Positions 26,773-35,376 are shown, counted from the first letter of the stretch. The stretch: DNA of 58,382 nt from DATCIH01 sp036507955 (GCA_036507955.1 DATCIH010000093.1:1-58382); one strand, 5' to 3'. The notes: generated from the sequence alone by a model not told the origin. Program-made: numbers and translations.

Positions 26773-26912
26773 AATCACCTTAAATTAAAGGTTATTTTAT
26801 GTTTTATGGGGGACCTAATAAGTTAGGTTAAACCTTAATAGAGTACATTAATTTAATACAGGCATAGTCTTACATAAGAATTTTTCTCAGACTTAGGCTA
26901 AAAAACGCACTC
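26773..26912 (+). promoter_or_regulatory. Candidate c-di-AMP (ydaO-type) riboswitch upstream of yabE
   Basis: The 300-base leader of yabE contains elements in ydaO-riboswitch order: AATCACCTTAA at 26773, GGGGGACC at 26808-26815, the following CCTAA/TTAGG stem, GGTTAAACC at 26826-26834 (GGGGUGAAUCC in Bacillus), then AGACTTAGGCTAA at 26889-26901 (compare CGUCAGCUAAC) after a five-base AGTCT/AGACT stem. The closing P1 helix is not clear to me. ydaO riboswitches often precede cell-wall hydrolase genes of this type, which supports the call. It remains a pattern match by eye. Confidence 0.45.
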
Positions 26913-26972
26913 ATACTTTTTATTGATTATTTATTATGCATATAGATGCATTAGCCAAAAGTCGAATAGAGA

Positions 26973-27016
26973 AAGCAAGTGATTATTGATACACTTTTTA
27001 GAAAGTGTCCTTGCTT
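26973..27016 (+). promoter_or_regulatory. Hairpin just before yabE ribosome site
   Basis: AAGCAAG (26973-26979) pairs with CTTGCTT (27010-27016), and inside it ACACTTT (26991-26997) pairs with AAAGTGT (27002-27008). It ends two bases before AGGAGG (27019-27024), with no T run. It could be an expression-platform hairpin of the riboswitch candidate above or a translation-control element. Confidence 0.5.
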
Positions 27017-27034
27017 ATAGGAGGTAAATTTTTT

Positions 27035-28084
27035 ATGGTAGAAGATTTGAAGGGTAATTTCAAAAATTATTTTTCAAGCGAAGCTAAAGCTATCTTCGTT
27101 GTGATGCTAATCTTAGTAGGCATTACAGCAGTCATTTGTGGAATGCGGAAAACTATTATAATTTCAGTGGACGGTAAAGAAAGAGAGATAGTTACCTATG
27201 GTGGAACACTGAAGAAAGCCTTAAGTAATAGTGGCATAGCTTTAGACTCGAAAGACAAGATAACGCCAGAAGTTGACAGCAACCTGGTAAATGGAGAAAA
27301 AGTATATATTAAAAAGGCTGTAAATATTACAGTTGAACACGATGGTATCAAAGATACTATTAAAACTGCCGAAAATAATGTTAGTGCTATGCTTTTATCA
27401 GAAAAAAAGATAATAGTTCCTTTAGAAGACGTGGATAAGATTGAGCCAGCTAAGGATTCTTTTATTAAAGCAAACATGAATATTGTTATTGTAAGAGTTA
27501 GCTCTACAGTGCAGCAAGAAAAACAGGCTATTGATTTCGCAACTCAAGTTAAAACTGACAACAATATGGAAAAGGGTCAGCAAAAGATACTCCAGGAGGG
27601 AGTAACAGGAGAAAAGTTAATAACCACAAAAATTTATTTAGAAAATAACAAGGAAATCAATAGAGTTGTTACTGAGGAAGTAACAAAACAGCCACAAGGT
27701 AAAATCGTAGCCCAAGGTACTTTAGGAGTATTAAATATAGCTTCTCGTGGTGATAAGGTATATTATACTAGTTCTCTTAAAGTTAGAGCAACTGCTTATA
27801 GTGCTGGTGTAAGTTCCACTGGCAAATCCCCTGGAGATGCAAATTATGGTGTCACAGCTTCAGGCACAAGGGCTCGAAGAGTTACAAATGGATATAGCTC
27901 AATAGCTGTAGATCCTTCAGTGATTTCAATAGGAACAAAATTATATGTTGAAGGATATGGTTACGCCATAGCAGAAGATACTGGCGGAGATATAGTAGGA
28001 AATAGAATCGATGTATTTTACGATTCTGATTCTGAAGCTAATAGCTGGGGAGTTAAATGGGTAAATGTCTATATATTAAAATAG
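27035..28084 (+). CDS. yabE: YabE-like cell-wall protein (DUF348, G5 and 3D domains)
   Basis: About 349 residues. One N-terminal membrane segment (about 18-38) is followed by two DUF348 repeats (about 40-145), a G5 domain (about 150-240) and a C-terminal 3D domain (about 255-349) with the aspartates of VDPSVISIG, AEDTGG and IDVFYD. The 3D fold resembles lytic transglycosylases and resuscitation factors, so the protein probably remodels peptidoglycan outside the membrane. AGGAGG lies ten bases before the ATG at 27035. The position between tatD and rnmV matches Bacillus yabE. Its stop overlaps a terminator. Confidence 0.9.
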   Translation: MVEDLKGNFKNYFSSEAKAIFVVMLILVGITAVICGMRKTIIISVDGKEREIVTYGGTLKKALSNSGIALDSKDKITPEVDSNLVNGEKVYIKKAVNITVEHDGIKDTIKTAENNVSAMLLSEKKIIVPLEDVDKIEPAKDSFIKANMNIVIVRVSSTVQQEKQAIDFATQVKTDNNMEKGQQKILQEGVTGEKLITTKIYLENNKEINRVVTEEVTKQPQGKIVAQGTLGVLNIASRGDKVYYTSSLKVRATAYSAGVSSTGKSPGDANYGVTASGTRARRVTNGYSSIAVDPSVISIGTKLYVEGYGYAIAEDTGGDIVGNRIDVFYDSDSEANSWGVKWVNVYILK

Positions 28085-28107
28085 GAGCTTTTTGCTCCTT
28101 TTTTTTC
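28083..28107 (+). terminator. Intrinsic terminator at end of yabE
   Basis: AGGAGC (28083-28088) and GCTCCT (28094-28099) with a five-T loop are followed by a run of T. It begins at the yabE stop codon, so it probably reduces read-through into rnmV. Confidence 0.85.
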
Positions 28108-28133
28108 ATTATAAGAAAAAAAGGAGGATACAA

Positions 28134-28688
28134 TTGATTAAAGAAGTTATTGTAGTTGAAGGAAGAAACGATATAACAGCTGTAAAAAGAGCTGTAGATG
28201 CTCAGGTTATTGCTGTTGGTGGTTTTGGAATAAATAGAAGAGTAATTGAGATAATAAAGGAAGCTCAAAAAAGACAGGGAGTTATTATTCTTACTGATCC
28301 TGATTTTGCTGGTGGAAAGATAAGAAATATTATTGCAAAAAGAGTGCAAAACATAAAGCATGCCTACATAACAAGAGAGGAAGGAGAAAAAGATGAGGAT
28401 ATAGGAGTTGAAAATGCATCTCCAGAAAGCATTATAAGGGCTTTAAGTAAAGCAAGGTTTGAAGTAAAGGACTCAAGAGCAGAATTTACAATATCGGATT
28501 TATTTGATAGCGGTCTTACAGGTGATAAAAAGTCAAGAAGATTAAGAGAGATTCTAGGTAAGGAGCTTGGTATAGGGTATTCTAATGCTGCTACCTTTTT
28601 AAAAAGATTAAATGATTATGGAGTGACTAGAAGCGAGTTCGAAGTTGCACTTTGCATCATATATGAGGAGCTGGACAAAAATGAGTAA
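28134..28688 (+). CDS. rnmV: Ribonuclease M5 (5S rRNA maturation)
   Basis: 184 residues with a Toprim domain: VVEGRND (about 6-12, catalytic glutamate) and LTDPDFAG (about 56-63, metal aspartates). RNase M5 cuts precursor 5S rRNA with ribosomal protein L18. The TTG at 28134, with AAGGAGG ten bases upstream, is chosen over further-upstream codons. Its last eight bases overlap rsmA, as is usual for this pair. Confidence 0.93.
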   Translation: MIKEVIVVEGRNDITAVKRAVDAQVIAVGGFGINRRVIEIIKEAQKRQGVIILTDPDFAGGKIRNIIAKRVQNIKHAYITREEGEKDEDIGVENASPESIIRALSKARFEVKDSRAEFTISDLFDSGLTGDKKSRRLREILGKELGIGYSNAATFLKRLNDYGVTRSEFEVALCIIYEELDKNE

Positions 28689-29499
28689 AACCTTAGATAT
28701 AGTTAAAAAATATAATTTTAGATTTACAAAAAGCCTTGGACAAAATTTCTTAAGGGATGATACTGTATTAGATTCCATTTTAGAGGGAGCAAATATAAGT
28801 CCAGAGGATAATGTACTAGAAATAGGACCAGGCTTTGGAACCTTAACAAAGGAGCTTTTAAAAATATCAAAAAAAGTTATGGCTGTAGAGATTGATAAAA
28901 AGCTAATACCAATACTTAAAGATGAATTAAAGGAATTTGAAAATTTTTATTTATTCAATGAGGATATTTTAAAATGTGATTTAAATAGTATATTAGGTGA
29001 AGATGAAGTTAAGGTGGTAGCTAACCTACCATATTACATAACTACTCCAGTACTAGCCAAATTATTATCCGGTCATTATAATATCAGTTCTATAATAGTT
29101 ATGGTGCAAAAGGAAGTAGGAGAAAGAATTAATGCAAAGGTTGGAACAAAAAATTATGGTGGGTTATCATTGATGATACAATATTATTCTGAAACTAATA
29201 TAATTAGACATGTACCTCCTACCGCATTCATACCGAGCCCTAAAGTCGATTCTATCATCCTAAAGTTAGACCTTTTAAAGGAACCTAGAGTAAAGGTTAA
29301 TAATGAAGAAGATTTCTTTAGACTTATAAAAGAATCCTTTAATATGCGCAGAAAAACCTTATGGAATTCCTTGAAAAGTCTAGAATATAGCAAAGAGCAT
29401 ATGGAAAGAGTTTTTATGGAATCTAACATAGATCCTAATAGAAGAGGAGAGACTTTAACCATCGAAGAATTCGCCTCAATAAGTAATTTAATATTTTAA
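28681..29499 (+). CDS. rsmA: 16S rRNA dimethyladenosine transferase
   Basis: 272 residues. SLGQNFL near residue 18, the SAM-binding EIGPGFGTLT near 47 and NLPYYITTP near 113 are diagnostic of RsmA (KsgA). It dimethylates two adenosines near the 3' end of 16S rRNA. The ATG at 28681 overlaps the rnmV end and gives the normal N-terminus; an ORF start further upstream does not. In Bacillus yabG follows; here an unrelated gene follows. Confidence 0.96.
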   Translation: MSKTLDIVKKYNFRFTKSLGQNFLRDDTVLDSILEGANISPEDNVLEIGPGFGTLTKELLKISKKVMAVEIDKKLIPILKDELKEFENFYLFNEDILKCDLNSILGEDEVKVVANLPYYITTPVLAKLLSGHYNISSIIVMVQKEVGERINAKVGTKNYGGLSLMIQYYSETNIIRHVPPTAFIPSPKVDSIILKLDLLKEPRVKVNNEEDFFRLIKESFNMRRKTLWNSLKSLEYSKEHMERVFMESNIDPNRRGETLTIEEFASISNLIF

Positions 29500-29581
29500 A
29501 TTGACTTTTTATCACAACAAGTTCACTTTTCAAATGTAACCTCATATATTATTATAAAGATTATATTTGGAGGTATAGGAG

Positions 29582-30736
29582 TTGTCTCAAAAAAAGAGTT
29601 ATAGTAGATACTTTATAATATTACAGGAAGAGGAAAAGGGTTATGCACTAGCTTCCGATAAGGAGCCTACGGGTTATGTAAAACTAGAGATGAAAAACGA
29701 TAAATGTAAAATTTCTTTTTATGTACAAAACTTAAAAAAGGAAAAGGAACCATATCACATGGCATTGATATGCTTTAAAAAGGAGACAAAGAACATTGTC
29801 ACATTAGGATTGCTGAACATAGATGATCAAGGAAGAGCAGAGCATATCTTTGAATTCCCAGCAAACAATATTATGAATACAGGAATTGATTTAGACAGAA
29901 TAATTGGAGCTACAGTTATGAAGCCAATTGATAAAAAAGTTCTATCTGTCATGAATGGATTCATGGTAACTGAAGTACCACAGTGGAAGATGTTTCCTAT
30001 AATTGCTGAGGCGAAAAGCAAAGTAGAGGAAATAAAGATGCCTGAGGAAATAGAAACTATGGACACAGCCCCTGAAAGTATAGAAGGAGCAAATTTTTCA
30101 GAGTATGAAGAAATGATAGAGAAAAATAAAGAGGAAGACTTTAAAGAGGAAGAACCAAGAGAAGAGCCAAGAGAAGAATTTACGCAAGAGATAGAAGCAA
30201 ACGAAGAAAGGATGAATATTGAAGATAATAGTAACTTTGAAGAAAAAATAGAGGAAGAAGAATATATTGAAAATATCCCTCAAGAAGAAACTGGAAAAGA
30301 TAAAGGTATGCCTATGGGCTCCTCTGGAGAATTTTTTAAACAAATCATGTTAGAATTTCATGAAATGATTACTTTAGGTGGAGAAATAAAAAATTGCAGA
30401 TGGTTCAAGGTACCAGTAAATAAATTCGAGGAATTATCTGATGTAACAAACTATAATAAATATACTGTGGTTTATTATCCTATGCTAAGTTATTTCAGAT
30501 ACATTAATGCCCATAAGCATTACATTATGGGACTAAAATACAACAAAGAAGGAAAAATGAAATATTTAGTTTATGGAGTTCCAGGAACTAAATCCATTTT
30601 AGATCAGCCTTATGGAGGTAAATCAGGCTTTGTAACCTGGATACCTTGTGAAAATGAAGCTTCTGAAAATGGTTTAGGATATTGGTTGATGTTTTATGAT
30701 TTTAGAAGCTCCACGGTAGTGATACCAATCAGGTAG
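29582..30736 (+). CDS. Unknown protein with two domains and acidic linker
   Basis: 384 residues, no signal peptide or membrane segment. An N-terminal beta-rich domain (about 1-145) and a C-terminal domain (about 255-384, YYPMLSYFRYINAHKHYIMG and GKSGFVTWIPCENE) are joined by a linker of about 100 residues very rich in Glu (EEDFKEEEPREEPREE). I do not know the family. Gene order after rsmA and the WxxP and aromatic-rich C-terminus suggest a conserved clostridial protein. A TTG start is used with GGAGG eight bases upstream. Confidence 0.75.
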   Translation: MSQKKSYSRYFIILQEEEKGYALASDKEPTGYVKLEMKNDKCKISFYVQNLKKEKEPYHMALICFKKETKNIVTLGLLNIDDQGRAEHIFEFPANNIMNTGIDLDRIIGATVMKPIDKKVLSVMNGFMVTEVPQWKMFPIIAEAKSKVEEIKMPEEIETMDTAPESIEGANFSEYEEMIEKNKEEDFKEEEPREEPREEFTQEIEANEERMNIEDNSNFEEKIEEEEYIENIPQEETGKDKGMPMGSSGEFFKQIMLEFHEMITLGGEIKNCRWFKVPVNKFEELSDVTNYNKYTVVYYPMLSYFRYINAHKHYIMGLKYNKEGKMKYLVYGVPGTKSILDQPYGGKSGFVTWIPCENEASENGLGYWLMFYDFRSSTVVIPIR

Positions 30737-30833
30737 AATTATTTTTAGTATAAGCCAAGCTTTATATGCAAGTTATTTCTATTTTAGCTTATGCCTTCAT
30801 ATAATTAAACATATATATTAATGGAGGAAGCTA

Positions 30834-31418
30834 ATGCATATAATATTTTTAACTAGAAAGAGATTTGGCGTAATAACCATAATTCTTGGGCTTATGATAC
30901 TTACTTTAGCTTTAGGCTACAATTTTAATGACGGATTAAAATTTACAAGCCTAATGCAAAATGACATCTACTCATTAAAGGAATACGAAAGTAAAGACCA
31001 AAATCTTAGCTATAAACTACCTTCCGATTGGAAAACTTCTGCAAGAGATATGAAGATCGATAATATAAAATATTATAATGAATTCGTATCCAAGGATTCT
31101 TCAATTAGTGGTAGTGTGGCAGTAATTCAGAATCCAGAAGCCATAGGAGCTTACGTAGAATTTGTAAAGAACTTAGAAAACAGTAATAACCCAATAGAAA
31201 AGGTTACAAAAGTGGAAAAAAAGCTACAAACCAAGATAGGGTATCTTCTTAGATATGAAGCTAGGGATTTAGACCTAAAGGTATACGATTATTATCAATA
31301 TTATATTAAAAACAAGGATAGTATTTATACTTTTCAATTTTCAGTAAGAAAAGATAAGAATAAGGCCAATATGTTATCCACCTTTGATACGATTTTTAAA
31401 ACTGTTACATTGAAATAA
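30834..31418 (+). CDS. Membrane-anchored PsbP-like protein
   Basis: 194 residues. One membrane segment at about 10-28 is followed by an outside domain with the pattern of PsbP/MOG1-like folds (LSYKLPSDWK near 57, YYQYYIKNKDSIYTFQFSV near 165). Function is unknown, and the fold assignment is by resemblance. GGAGG precedes the ATG. It lies 97 bases after the acidic-linker gene and is followed by repeat copy 4. Confidence 0.65.
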   Translation: MHIIFLTRKRFGVITIILGLMILTLALGYNFNDGLKFTSLMQNDIYSLKEYESKDQNLSYKLPSDWKTSARDMKIDNIKYYNEFVSKDSSISGSVAVIQNPEAIGAYVEFVKNLENSNNPIEKVTKVEKKLQTKIGYLLRYEARDLDLKVYDYYQYYIKNKDSIYTFQFSVRKDKNKANMLSTFDTIFKTVTLK

Positions 31419-31430
31419 GTATATTGAAAT

Positions 31431-31465
31431 AGGGACACACCAGTTTTTTAAACTGATGTGTTCCT
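31431..31465. repeat. GGGACACACC palindromic repeat, copy 4
   Basis: AGGGACACACCAGTTT (31431-31446) pairs with AAACTGATGTGTTCCT (31450-31465) over 16 positions with two G-T/A-C type differences. A short TTT lies beyond the right arm. It begins 12 bases after the PsbP-like gene, before the lgt promoter region. Confidence 0.75.
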
Positions 31466-31545
31466 GTTTTAATTGGGTGTCTATTCATACTTTATAATTT
31501 GTGGTATACTTATACAGTGAAAATTGTTAAATGGGGTGGATAAGT

Positions 31546-32433
31546 ATGAGGCCAGTTTTATTTAATTTTTTTGGAATAAAGGTTTATGGATATGGTACTA
31601 TGATGGCTATTGGTATTATTGCTGCTGTCATGCTCTTAAGTTATCGAGCTAAGAAGAAAGGAATAGATGGAGATAGCATACTCAACATGTCTATTATTGC
31701 TGTCATTGCAGGAGTTATAGGTGGTAAGCTATTATATTATATTTCAGACCTAAGTAATATAATAAAGGACCCTTCATTATTACTAAATTTTGGAGCAGGT
31801 TTTGTAATATATGGTTCTATTATTGGCGGTGTAATCGGAGTATACATTTACTGCAAAATGAAAAAATGGAATTTAATTAATATGTTTGATTTAGTGATAC
31901 CAAGTCTTCCTTTGGCTCAAGGTTTTGGAAGAATAGGTTGTTTACTAGCGGGTTGTTGCTATGGTAAGGAAACTAGCTCCCTATTATCTATTAAATTTAC
32001 TAACTCCTTTTATGCACCCAATGCTGTGGCTTTAATCCCAACAGAAATTTATTCATCTATATTTGATTTTTTACTAGCTATATTTTTATTGTGGTATTCT
32101 AGAAAAGAAAGGAAAAAAGGTAGGATATTTGCCTTATACCTTATTATATATAGTATTGGAAGATTTATTATTGAATTTTTCAGAGGAGATCCTAGAGGAA
32201 ATGTAGGGTTTCTTTCTTCAGCCCAATTTATTAGTATCTTTATAGTCCTAATAGGTTTCTTTATATTTTTCTATGATTGGAATAAGGGTAAAGAAAGTAG
32301 TATTACAGAGGATGTTCAGGATGCTGAGGATGATGAATATGATTATATATTGAAAAAAATCCAAATGTCAGAGCAAGCAGAATTAGAAGAAAAGGAAAAA
32401 GCTAAAGAGGATTCTGAAAAAGGAGAGCCCTAA
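31546..32433 (+). CDS. lgt: Prolipoprotein diacylglyceryl transferase
   Basis: About 295 residues with seven membrane segments. FGIKVYGYGTMMAIG near the start and QGFGRIGCLLAGCCYG near residue 125 are Lgt motifs, and the arginine in GRFIIEFFRGDPRG near 205 is conserved. It transfers diacylglycerol to the lipobox cysteine of prolipoproteins. Lipoproteins encoded in this window at 32456, 22828 and 38448 are potential substrates. The last 45 or so residues are a charged, Glu-rich tail not needed by the fold. The ATG at 31546 has GGGGTGG seven bases upstream. Confidence 0.93.
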   Translation: MRPVLFNFFGIKVYGYGTMMAIGIIAAVMLLSYRAKKKGIDGDSILNMSIIAVIAGVIGGKLLYYISDLSNIIKDPSLLLNFGAGFVIYGSIIGGVIGVYIYCKMKKWNLINMFDLVIPSLPLAQGFGRIGCLLAGCCYGKETSSLLSIKFTNSFYAPNAVALIPTEIYSSIFDFLLAIFLLWYSRKERKKGRIFALYLIIYSIGRFIIEFFRGDPRGNVGFLSSAQFISIFIVLIGFFIFFYDWNKGKESSITEDVQDAEDDEYDYILKKIQMSEQAELEEKEKAKEDSEKGEP

Positions 32434-32455
32434 AAAGCATATGGGCATTATTAGA

Positions 32456-33283
32456 ATGAAAAAATTATTAACAGTACTACTGATAATGCTATTTATGACC
32501 ACATTATCAGGATGCATTAATGTGGATGCTTTAAAGGTCAAATTAAAGATTAAAAACAGTGATTTTGAATACATAAAAGAAGGAAAAATAAGAAAAATAA
32601 CCATACAAAACACAAGAGATAAAGGATTCTCCTTTGTGGTAACAGACCAGCAGGCGATAAACGAATTATATGATATACTATCCTCTGCTAAAGTGATTTC
32701 TCAAAAAACTGAATTGGAGCCTGACTATATATTTCAAATGGAAGAGTCCTCTAAAAAAATTTATTCTTTTAATTATGTAGCTGGCTTAGATGAAAAGAAT
32801 TTGGGCAATTTATACAGTGGAAATAAAATGTATATTGTATCAAAAAGGATTGATACAGATATTATAAATAGTTTCTGGACTATAAGAAAGCCTATTAATT
32901 TTAACAAGGTATATTACGCATCTATAATACAAACTATAAAACAATTTACTAAAAATGGAGTAAAAGGGAAGACTATAGGAATTAATATAGGCGATGACAT
33001 AGAAGCAATCAGATTTCTACTATCTACTGATTTGGAGGATTTTAAAGGGGAGTTAAATAAACTTCCTCAAAACATTGAGCTTTTTGATAAAAATCAAACT
33101 TATGATTTTGTACTAAATGTAAGCACTCAAGGATATAAGCAAAAGATATATAAGAGTATTATTTCTATAGAAAACTTAAGCGATAATTCTGTTAAGAAAT
33201 ATTATGTTATAGCTGAATATCCTCCATCAGTAGATAGCTGGGATATAAAGATTACACCTGATGTAAAGCCGGCAGATTTTTAA
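32456..33283 (+). CDS. Lipoprotein of unknown function
   Basis: About 275 residues. MKKLLTVLLIMLF and TTLSGC form a signal peptide with lipobox LSGC, so it is probably anchored outside. The remaining 255 residues show no domain I recognise; repeated DxFxFxV-like segments suggest a beta-rich fold. The start is taken at the ATG at 32456, because the signal peptide begins there; 32441 is also in frame. It follows lgt by 22 bases and precedes the Mrp gene by 14. Confidence 0.7.
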   Translation: MKKLLTVLLIMLFMTTLSGCINVDALKVKLKIKNSDFEYIKEGKIRKITIQNTRDKGFSFVVTDQQAINELYDILSSAKVISQKTELEPDYIFQMEESSKKIYSFNYVAGLDEKNLGNLYSGNKMYIVSKRIDTDIINSFWTIRKPINFNKVYYASIIQTIKQFTKNGVKGKTIGINIGDDIEAIRFLLSTDLEDFKGELNKLPQNIELFDKNQTYDFVLNVSTQGYKQKIYKSIISIENLSDNSVKKYYVIAEYPPSVDSWDIKITPDVKPADF

Positions 33284-33297
33284 ATGGAGGTGCTATA

Positions 33298-34146
33298 ATG
33301 TCTAATTGTGACAAATGCTCCAGCGAAGGAAGTTGTAACAATAAGGAAGGTTGTAACAAAATATTTCAACGCTGCGGAAACATTAAAAAAGTAATAGGTA
33401 TAATGAGCGGTAAGGGTGGGGTTGGTAAGTCTACCCTTACCGGTATTACTGCTGTGCTTCTACAAAATAAAGGGTATAAAGTAGGGGTTTTAGATGCAGA
33501 TATTACAGGTCCATCGATGCCTAGGTTCTTTGGAATAAATAACTTAAGAGCAGTTATAGGCCAAATGGAAGACAGTGAGTCGGTAAAGTTTGAACCGGTT
33601 GTAACTAAGAGTGGAATTAAAGTAATGTCTATGAATCTGTTAACGGAAGACGAGGAAAGCCCTGTTATTTGGAGGGGACCAATAATTACCGGAGTCTTAA
33701 ATCAAATGTATCAGGATACAGTTTGGGGAGATTTGGATTATCTGCTTATAGATATGCCACCAGGGACAGGCGATGTACCGCTAACTATAATGCAAAGCTT
33801 CCCAATAGATTATATGCTTATGGTTGCAACACCTCAGGCAATGGTAACAATGATTGTTAAAAAGGCAGCTATTATGGCAGAAAAGCTTGGGGTTAACATA
33901 TTAGGTGTAGTTGAAAATATGGCTTACATTAAATGTGGTAGCTGTGGGAATAAACAGAATATTTTTAGCTCAAAACCAGCAGATTATTATGCTAAGGAGT
34001 TAGGATTACCTCTTTTATATGAATTCCCTATAGATACTCAGTTAACAGAAAGAATTGAAGAAGGCATGGGAGAAAGTTATATTTCCCATAATTCTTATTT
34101 TAAAGACTTTATAGAACTTATCATAGATAAATTGAACAAAGTATAA
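33298..34146 (+). CDS. Mrp/NBP35-type P-loop ATPase, iron-sulfur carrier
   Basis: 282 residues. The deviant Walker A SGKGGVGKST is at about 37-46, DADITGPSMPRFFG near 68 and DMPPGTGD near 150. Clusters of cysteines at the N-terminus (CDKCSSEGSC, CNNKEGC, RC) and the CGSCG motif near 219 may bind iron-sulfur clusters. The group assembles or delivers clusters to target proteins. GGAGG precedes the ATG. A ferredoxin gene follows 73 bases later. Confidence 0.9.
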   Translation: MSNCDKCSSEGSCNNKEGCNKIFQRCGNIKKVIGIMSGKGGVGKSTLTGITAVLLQNKGYKVGVLDADITGPSMPRFFGINNLRAVIGQMEDSESVKFEPVVTKSGIKVMSMNLLTEDEESPVIWRGPIITGVLNQMYQDTVWGDLDYLLIDMPPGTGDVPLTIMQSFPIDYMLMVATPQAMVTMIVKKAAIMAEKLGVNILGVVENMAYIKCGSCGNKQNIFSSKPADYYAKELGLPLLYEFPIDTQLTERIEEGMGESYISHNSYFKDFIELIIDKLNKV

Positions 34147-34219
34147 TAATTGGGATTTTGGATATTATATCTTATGTAGGTTTTAAACCAATAATTAATT
34201 TTAATTAGGGGATGATTTT

Positions 34220-34411
34220 TTGAAGGCTTTAGTTGATAAAGATACCTGCATAGGGTGTGGTTTATGCCCAGCAGTTTGCCCAGAAGTGTTTGATATGGAG
34301 GATGATGGGAAGGCAGTTGCAATCTCTGAGGAGATAGGTGAGGATTCAAAGGTTGCTGCACTAGATGCGGAAGAAAGTTGCCCTGTTGATGCTATATCAA
34401 TAGAGGAATAA
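34220..34411 (+). CDS. Small 4Fe-4S ferredoxin
   Basis: 63 residues. One 4Fe-4S cluster site is seen: CIGCGLCPAVCPEV at 10-23 and the later Cys-Pro in SCPVDAI (about 54). This matches the single-cluster clostridial ferredoxins with a disrupted second site. The acidic surface (DAEE, EDGK) fits an electron carrier. A TTG start is used with AGGGGATGA upstream. It is followed by a strong terminator. Confidence 0.92.
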   Translation: MKALVDKDTCIGCGLCPAVCPEVFDMEDDGKAVAISEEIGEDSKVAALDAEESCPVDAISIEE

Positions 34412-34417
34412 TTTCTC

Positions 34418-34447
34418 AAAAAGACAGGCCATTTGGTCTGTCTTTTT
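34418..34447. terminator. Intrinsic terminator between ferredoxin and thiT
   Basis: AAAAAGACAGGCC (34418-34430) pairs with GGTCTGTCTTTTT (34435-34447), with one wobble. T residues are present in both directions. It serves the ferredoxin gene and possibly convergent thiT. Confidence 0.85.
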
Positions 34448-34487
34448 ATCTGCACAAATACTGATTCAAATTAAGTACATAAAATAA

Positions 34488-35108
34488 TTATTTCTTTAGT
34501 AGATTTTCAAATCTTTTTATTGGCAGAAGTCCTATAATAACCATGCAAATGATAAAATCTATTGATAAATAAAACCCATTATAAATTAAGGAATATAGGT
34601 AGACAGATTGTCCAACAGGCGCATAGCTACCAAAGAATACTACACCGGATATAAAGTGGCAAAGGAACCTTCCAAAAATTCCAACCGTTACAGCAAAGTA
34701 TTTATTACGCTTAAAATAGCCAGCTAAACCAAGGGCCATAAAAGCTAAAGGATAATCAAGCAAAAGCTGGATTGGATGGACTATACTTGGCTCTATAATC
34801 AAAGTGATAATACCAAAGGTAAAGCCAGTTAAAAGCCCTATTTCAGGCCCATATATAATAGCTATAAGTAAGATAGGAACCATATCCCCTGGAGTTACAC
34901 TTCCACTCTGGGGCATTTGAATAAATTTAAAGAAACTTAGAATTACGGCTATAGCAAGGGACATTGCGATTTGTGTCATAACTCTGGTTGTGATTTTTGT
35001 TTTCCTTATTTTCATAAACCCAAGAAAAAGAAGAAAAAGTGTAAGTATCACAATAGGATAAAGAGGATTCGCAAAAATTTCTTTTATTCGGTCTGTTAAT
35101 ACATTCAT
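34488..35108 (-). CDS. thiT: Thiamine-specific ECF transporter substrate-binding protein
   Basis: 206 residues with about six membrane segments. FKFIQMPQSGSVTPGDMVPI near residues 60-79 and the following YGPEIGLLTGFTFG are ThiT features. The protein binds thiamine and works with the shared EcfA/A'/T module, which is encoded elsewhere. GGAGGTT lies eight to eleven bases before the ATG. The leader carries a TPP riboswitch and intrinsic terminator, which supports the assignment. Confidence 0.93.
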   Translation of the reverse strand: MNVLTDRIKEIFANPLYPIVILTLFLLFLGFMKIRKTKITTRVMTQIAMSLAIAVILSFFKFIQMPQSGSVTPGDMVPILLIAIIYGPEIGLLTGFTFGIITLIIEPSIVHPIQLLLDYPLAFMALGLAGYFKRNKYFAVTVGIFGRFLCHFISGVVFFGSYAPVGQSVYLYSLIYNGFYLSIDFIICMVIIGLLPIKRFENLLKK

Positions 35109-35165
35109 TTTTAACCTCCAAAGTGCCAGTAGATTACCTTAGATAAAACCGAGTTTAAATTAGAA

Positions 35166-35192
35166 AAACGTATTCCTAACAGGAATACGTTT
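35166..35192 (-). terminator. thiT: Riboswitch-linked intrinsic terminator before thiT
   Basis: AAACGTATTCCT and AGGAATACGTTT form a perfect 12-base stem with loop GTT on the minus strand. It is followed by a T-rich run. It lies between the TPP aptamer and thiT and is the natural target of riboswitch control. Confidence 0.85.
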
Positions 35193-35228
35193 AAATAAAA
35201 TATCTAATAAGTTACATTATTAAATAAA

Positions 35229-35320
35229 CCGCTTTCCTACGCTGGTATTATCCAGATCAGGTATTAGGGTAAGCTTTTTGTTTTACAAAAAGTTTTCTCA
35301 GCCTTTAGGCACCCCTAGCA
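35229..35320 (-). ncRNA. TPP riboswitch aptamer (THI-box) controlling thiT
   Basis: On the minus strand the conserved parts occur in order: TAGGGGTGCC, GGCTGAGA, a variable A/T-rich hairpin, ACCC, then ACCTGATCTGGATAATACC and AGCGTAGGAAA. These are the core of the thiamine pyrophosphate riboswitch. The downstream terminator suggests that TPP binding stops transcription of thiT. The promoter should lie upstream, beyond 35320. Confidence 0.96.
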
Positions 35321-35376
35321 CATATAATTCAATGTTATTATAATACTTTAACTCTTGAAGTACAATACGTATAAAG

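Noticed and set aside
30098..30343. Phe-rich minus-strand frame opposite the acidic linker
   Set aside because: It is the mirror of a Glu-rich coding stretch, where GAA and GAG codons read as TTC and CTC on the other strand.
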